DNA of 64,000 bases from Streptomyces sp. DH12 (GTDB taxonomy: Bacteria > Actinomycetota > Actinomycetes > Streptomycetales > Streptomycetaceae), in assembly GCF_020873895.1 (NCBI RefSeq), contig NZ_JAHWGT010000026.1:1-64000 (forward strand). Reading direction: 5' to 3'. This document shows positions 62,843 through 64,000 of the stretch, one piece after another (position 1 is the first letter of the stretch; every line of letters begins with the position of its first letter). The notes beneath the pieces are model-generated. The model searched no databases and was not told the DNA's origin. It worked only from the letters and a program-made list of their open reading frames with translations. The translations under genes were made by a program, and so were the position numbers.

Positions 62843-63574
62843 ATGGCTCAGGCAACGCGGACGCACTCCTCGGGCACGGCCGGGCGACCGCCGTCCCCGC
62901 GCGCCCCCCGGCGCACCCTCCTCGGATCGACCGTCGGCAAGAAGGCCGTCATGGCCGTCAGCGGCCTGGTCCTCCTCGGTTACCTCGTCGCCCACGTCAT
63001 GGGCAACCTCAAGGTCTTCTTCGGCCCCGACGAGTTCAACGCCTACGGCCACTGGCTGCGCACCATGGGCGCCCCCGTCCTCCACCACGAGTGGGGACTG
63101 TGGATCGTCCGCGTGGTGCTGCTCACCGCGGTGGTCGCCCACGGCGTCTCGGCGTACCAGCTCAGCCGGCTCGACCGGAAGGCCCGCCCCACCCGCTACG
63201 TACACAAGCGCCGGCGGGCGAGCTACGCCACCCGCACCATGCGCTGGGGCGGCGTCATCATCGCCCTGTTCGTGGTCTGGCACCTGCTCGACCTCACGAC
63301 GCTCACCGTCAACGAGAACGCCCAGCCCGGCCACCCCTACGAGAACGTCGTGGCGACCTTCTCCACCTGGTACGGCAACGTGATCTACATCGTCGCCATG
63401 CTCGCCGTCGGACTGCACATCCGGCACGGCTTCTGGAGCGCCGCCCAGACCCTCGGCGCCGGCAACGCCCGCCGCGACCGCGCCCTGAGGACCGCCGCCA
63501 CCGCGCTCGCCCTGGTCCTCACGGCGGGCTTCCTCGCCGTGCCCCTCGCCGTCATGACCGGAGTCGTGAGCTGA
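62843..63574 (+). CDS. Succinate dehydrogenase cytochrome b subunit
   Basis: A 243-residue membrane subunit of the Bacillus/Wolinella-like cytochrome b558 type. Five helices are present ([77 protein letters not shown] and the last near residue 220; each shown only in part). His residues in AHVMGN, AHGVSAY, VWHLLD and LHIRHGFWS are haem ligand candidates. It anchors the flavoprotein encoded next. ATG 62843 is weakly supplied with SD. Confidence 0.92.
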   Translation: MAQATRTHSSGTAGRPPSPRAPRRTLLGSTVGKKAVMAVSGLVLLGYLVAHVMGNLKVFFGPDEFNAYGHWLRTMGAPVLHHEWGLWIVRVVLLTAVVAHGVSAYQLSRLDRKARPTRYVHKRRRASYATRTMRWGGVIIALFVVWHLLDLTTLTVNENAQPGHPYENVVATFSTWYGNVIYIVAMLAVGLHIRHGFWSAAQTLGAGNARRDRALRTAATALALVLTAGFLAVPLAVMTGVVS

Positions 63575-63575
63575 C

Positions 63576-64000
63576 ATGAGCGCCTACACCGCGTACACCA
63601 CCGGCGAGCCGATCGCCGACACCCGGGCGCCCGAGGGCCCCATCGCCGAACGATGGGACCGGCGCCGCTTCGAGGCGAAGCTGGTCAACCCGGCCAACCG
63701 CCGCAAGCACACCGTCATCGTCGTCGGCACCGGCCTCGCCGGCGGCTCCGCCGGCGCGACCCTCGCCGAACAGGGCTACCGCGTCGTGCAGTTCTGCTAC
63801 CAGGACTCGCCGCGCCGCGCCCACTCCATCGCCGCGCAGGGCGGCATCAACGCCGCGAAGAACTACCGCAACGACGGCGACTCGGTCCACCGCCTCTTCT
63901 ACGACACCGTCAAGGGCGGCGACTTCCGCGCCCGCGAGTCCAACGTCCACCGGCTCGCCCAGATCTCCGTCGAGATCATCGACCAGTGCGTCGCCCAGGG
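63576..64000 (+). CDS. sdhA: Succinate dehydrogenase/fumarate reductase flavoprotein, 5' part
   Basis: The first 141 codons of the flavoprotein; the gene runs past the window end. [24 protein letters not shown] is the FAD Rossmann motif (GxGxxG). [21 protein letters not shown] holds the FAD-attachment His in SIAAQGG context and the substrate loop. It begins 2 bp after the cytochrome b stop (TGACATG), in an operon with it. Confidence 0.95.
   Translation, partial: MSAYTAYTTGEPIADTRAPEGPIAERWDRRRFEAKLVNPANRRKHTVIVVGTGLAGGSAGATLAEQGYRVVQFCYQDSPRRAHSIAAQGGINAAKNYRNDGDSVHRLFYDTVKGGDFRARESNVHRLAQISVEIIDQCVAQ

Overview
The window is high-GC actinobacterial DNA and looks like a Streptomyces chromosome. 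It shows strong third-position G/C bias, GTG starts, GTGA/ATGA stop-start overlaps, many SpoIIE-type phosphatases, a class F sortase, an Rpf-LysM-M23 wall hydrolase and a reducing type I polyketide synthase. The right end (SCO0930-type lipoprotein, PAS-GGDEF-EAL protein resembling RmdA, LysR regulator, sdhC, start of sdhA) resembles a stretch I remember from the S. coelicolor SCO0922-SCO0930 area. That comparison is from memory, not a search.

Region 1 (119-10870) is a compact minus-strand locus: lipoprotein solute-binding protein, two Dpp/Nik-type permeases, a double ATPase, a class I methyltransferase, a cysteine-synthase-fold PLP enzyme, a PhyH-type iron dioxygenase, a DUF364 (putative heavy-metal chelation) protein and an MFS exporter. 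A perfect 20-bp hairpin ends it, and a Fur/Zur-family regulator follows. A 15-bp Zur-like box overlaps a TTGACA -35 element just upstream of the first gene. I read this as a metal-responsive make/export/re-import system for a small metallophore made without an NRPS. It is the best candidate for an undescribed system here.

Region 2 (11042-13392) holds a TetR regulator with a membrane protein, and then decayed DNA: a globin fragment and an mtnA pseudogene.

Region 3 (13393-25579) is a small polyketide cluster on the minus strand. It has one 2494-residue KS-AT-DH-MT-psiKR-ER-KR-ACP protein with fungal-like highly reducing architecture and no thioesterase, an alpha/beta hydrolase, a DrrAB-type exporter and a TcmP-like O-methyltransferase.

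Region 4 (25580-30300) is gene-poor. It carries a GAF-SpoIIE phosphatase/STAS pair, a frameshifted small secreted protein and another small secreted protein, with about 2.9 kb in which I see no convincing gene.

Region 5 (30301-50890) is mostly ordinary: panD, an Rpf-LysM-M23 wall hydrolase, a FhuF-like protein, an SDR with a zinc ribbon, an unannotated 58-residue peptide gene, a lipase maturation factor-like protein, a DUF1990/YndJ pair behind twin TTGAAC palindromes, a PAS-GAF-SpoIIE-HATPase phosphatase, an Fpg/Nei glycosylase, an orphan zinc anti-sigma protein, a LytTR/LytS pair around an acetate-type symporter, a YbdK-type ligase and an ECF sigma factor.

Region 6 (51160-64000) is rich in cell-surface genes: CapA-like lipoprotein, NodB deacetylase, class F sortase between two related surface proteins, DUF4239 membrane protein, proline-rich secreted protein and an SCO0930-type lipoprotein. 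It ends with a DUF574 methyltransferase coupled to the c-di-GMP enzyme, and LysR divergent from sdhCA. I found no rRNA, tRNA, CRISPR array or intact insertion sequence.
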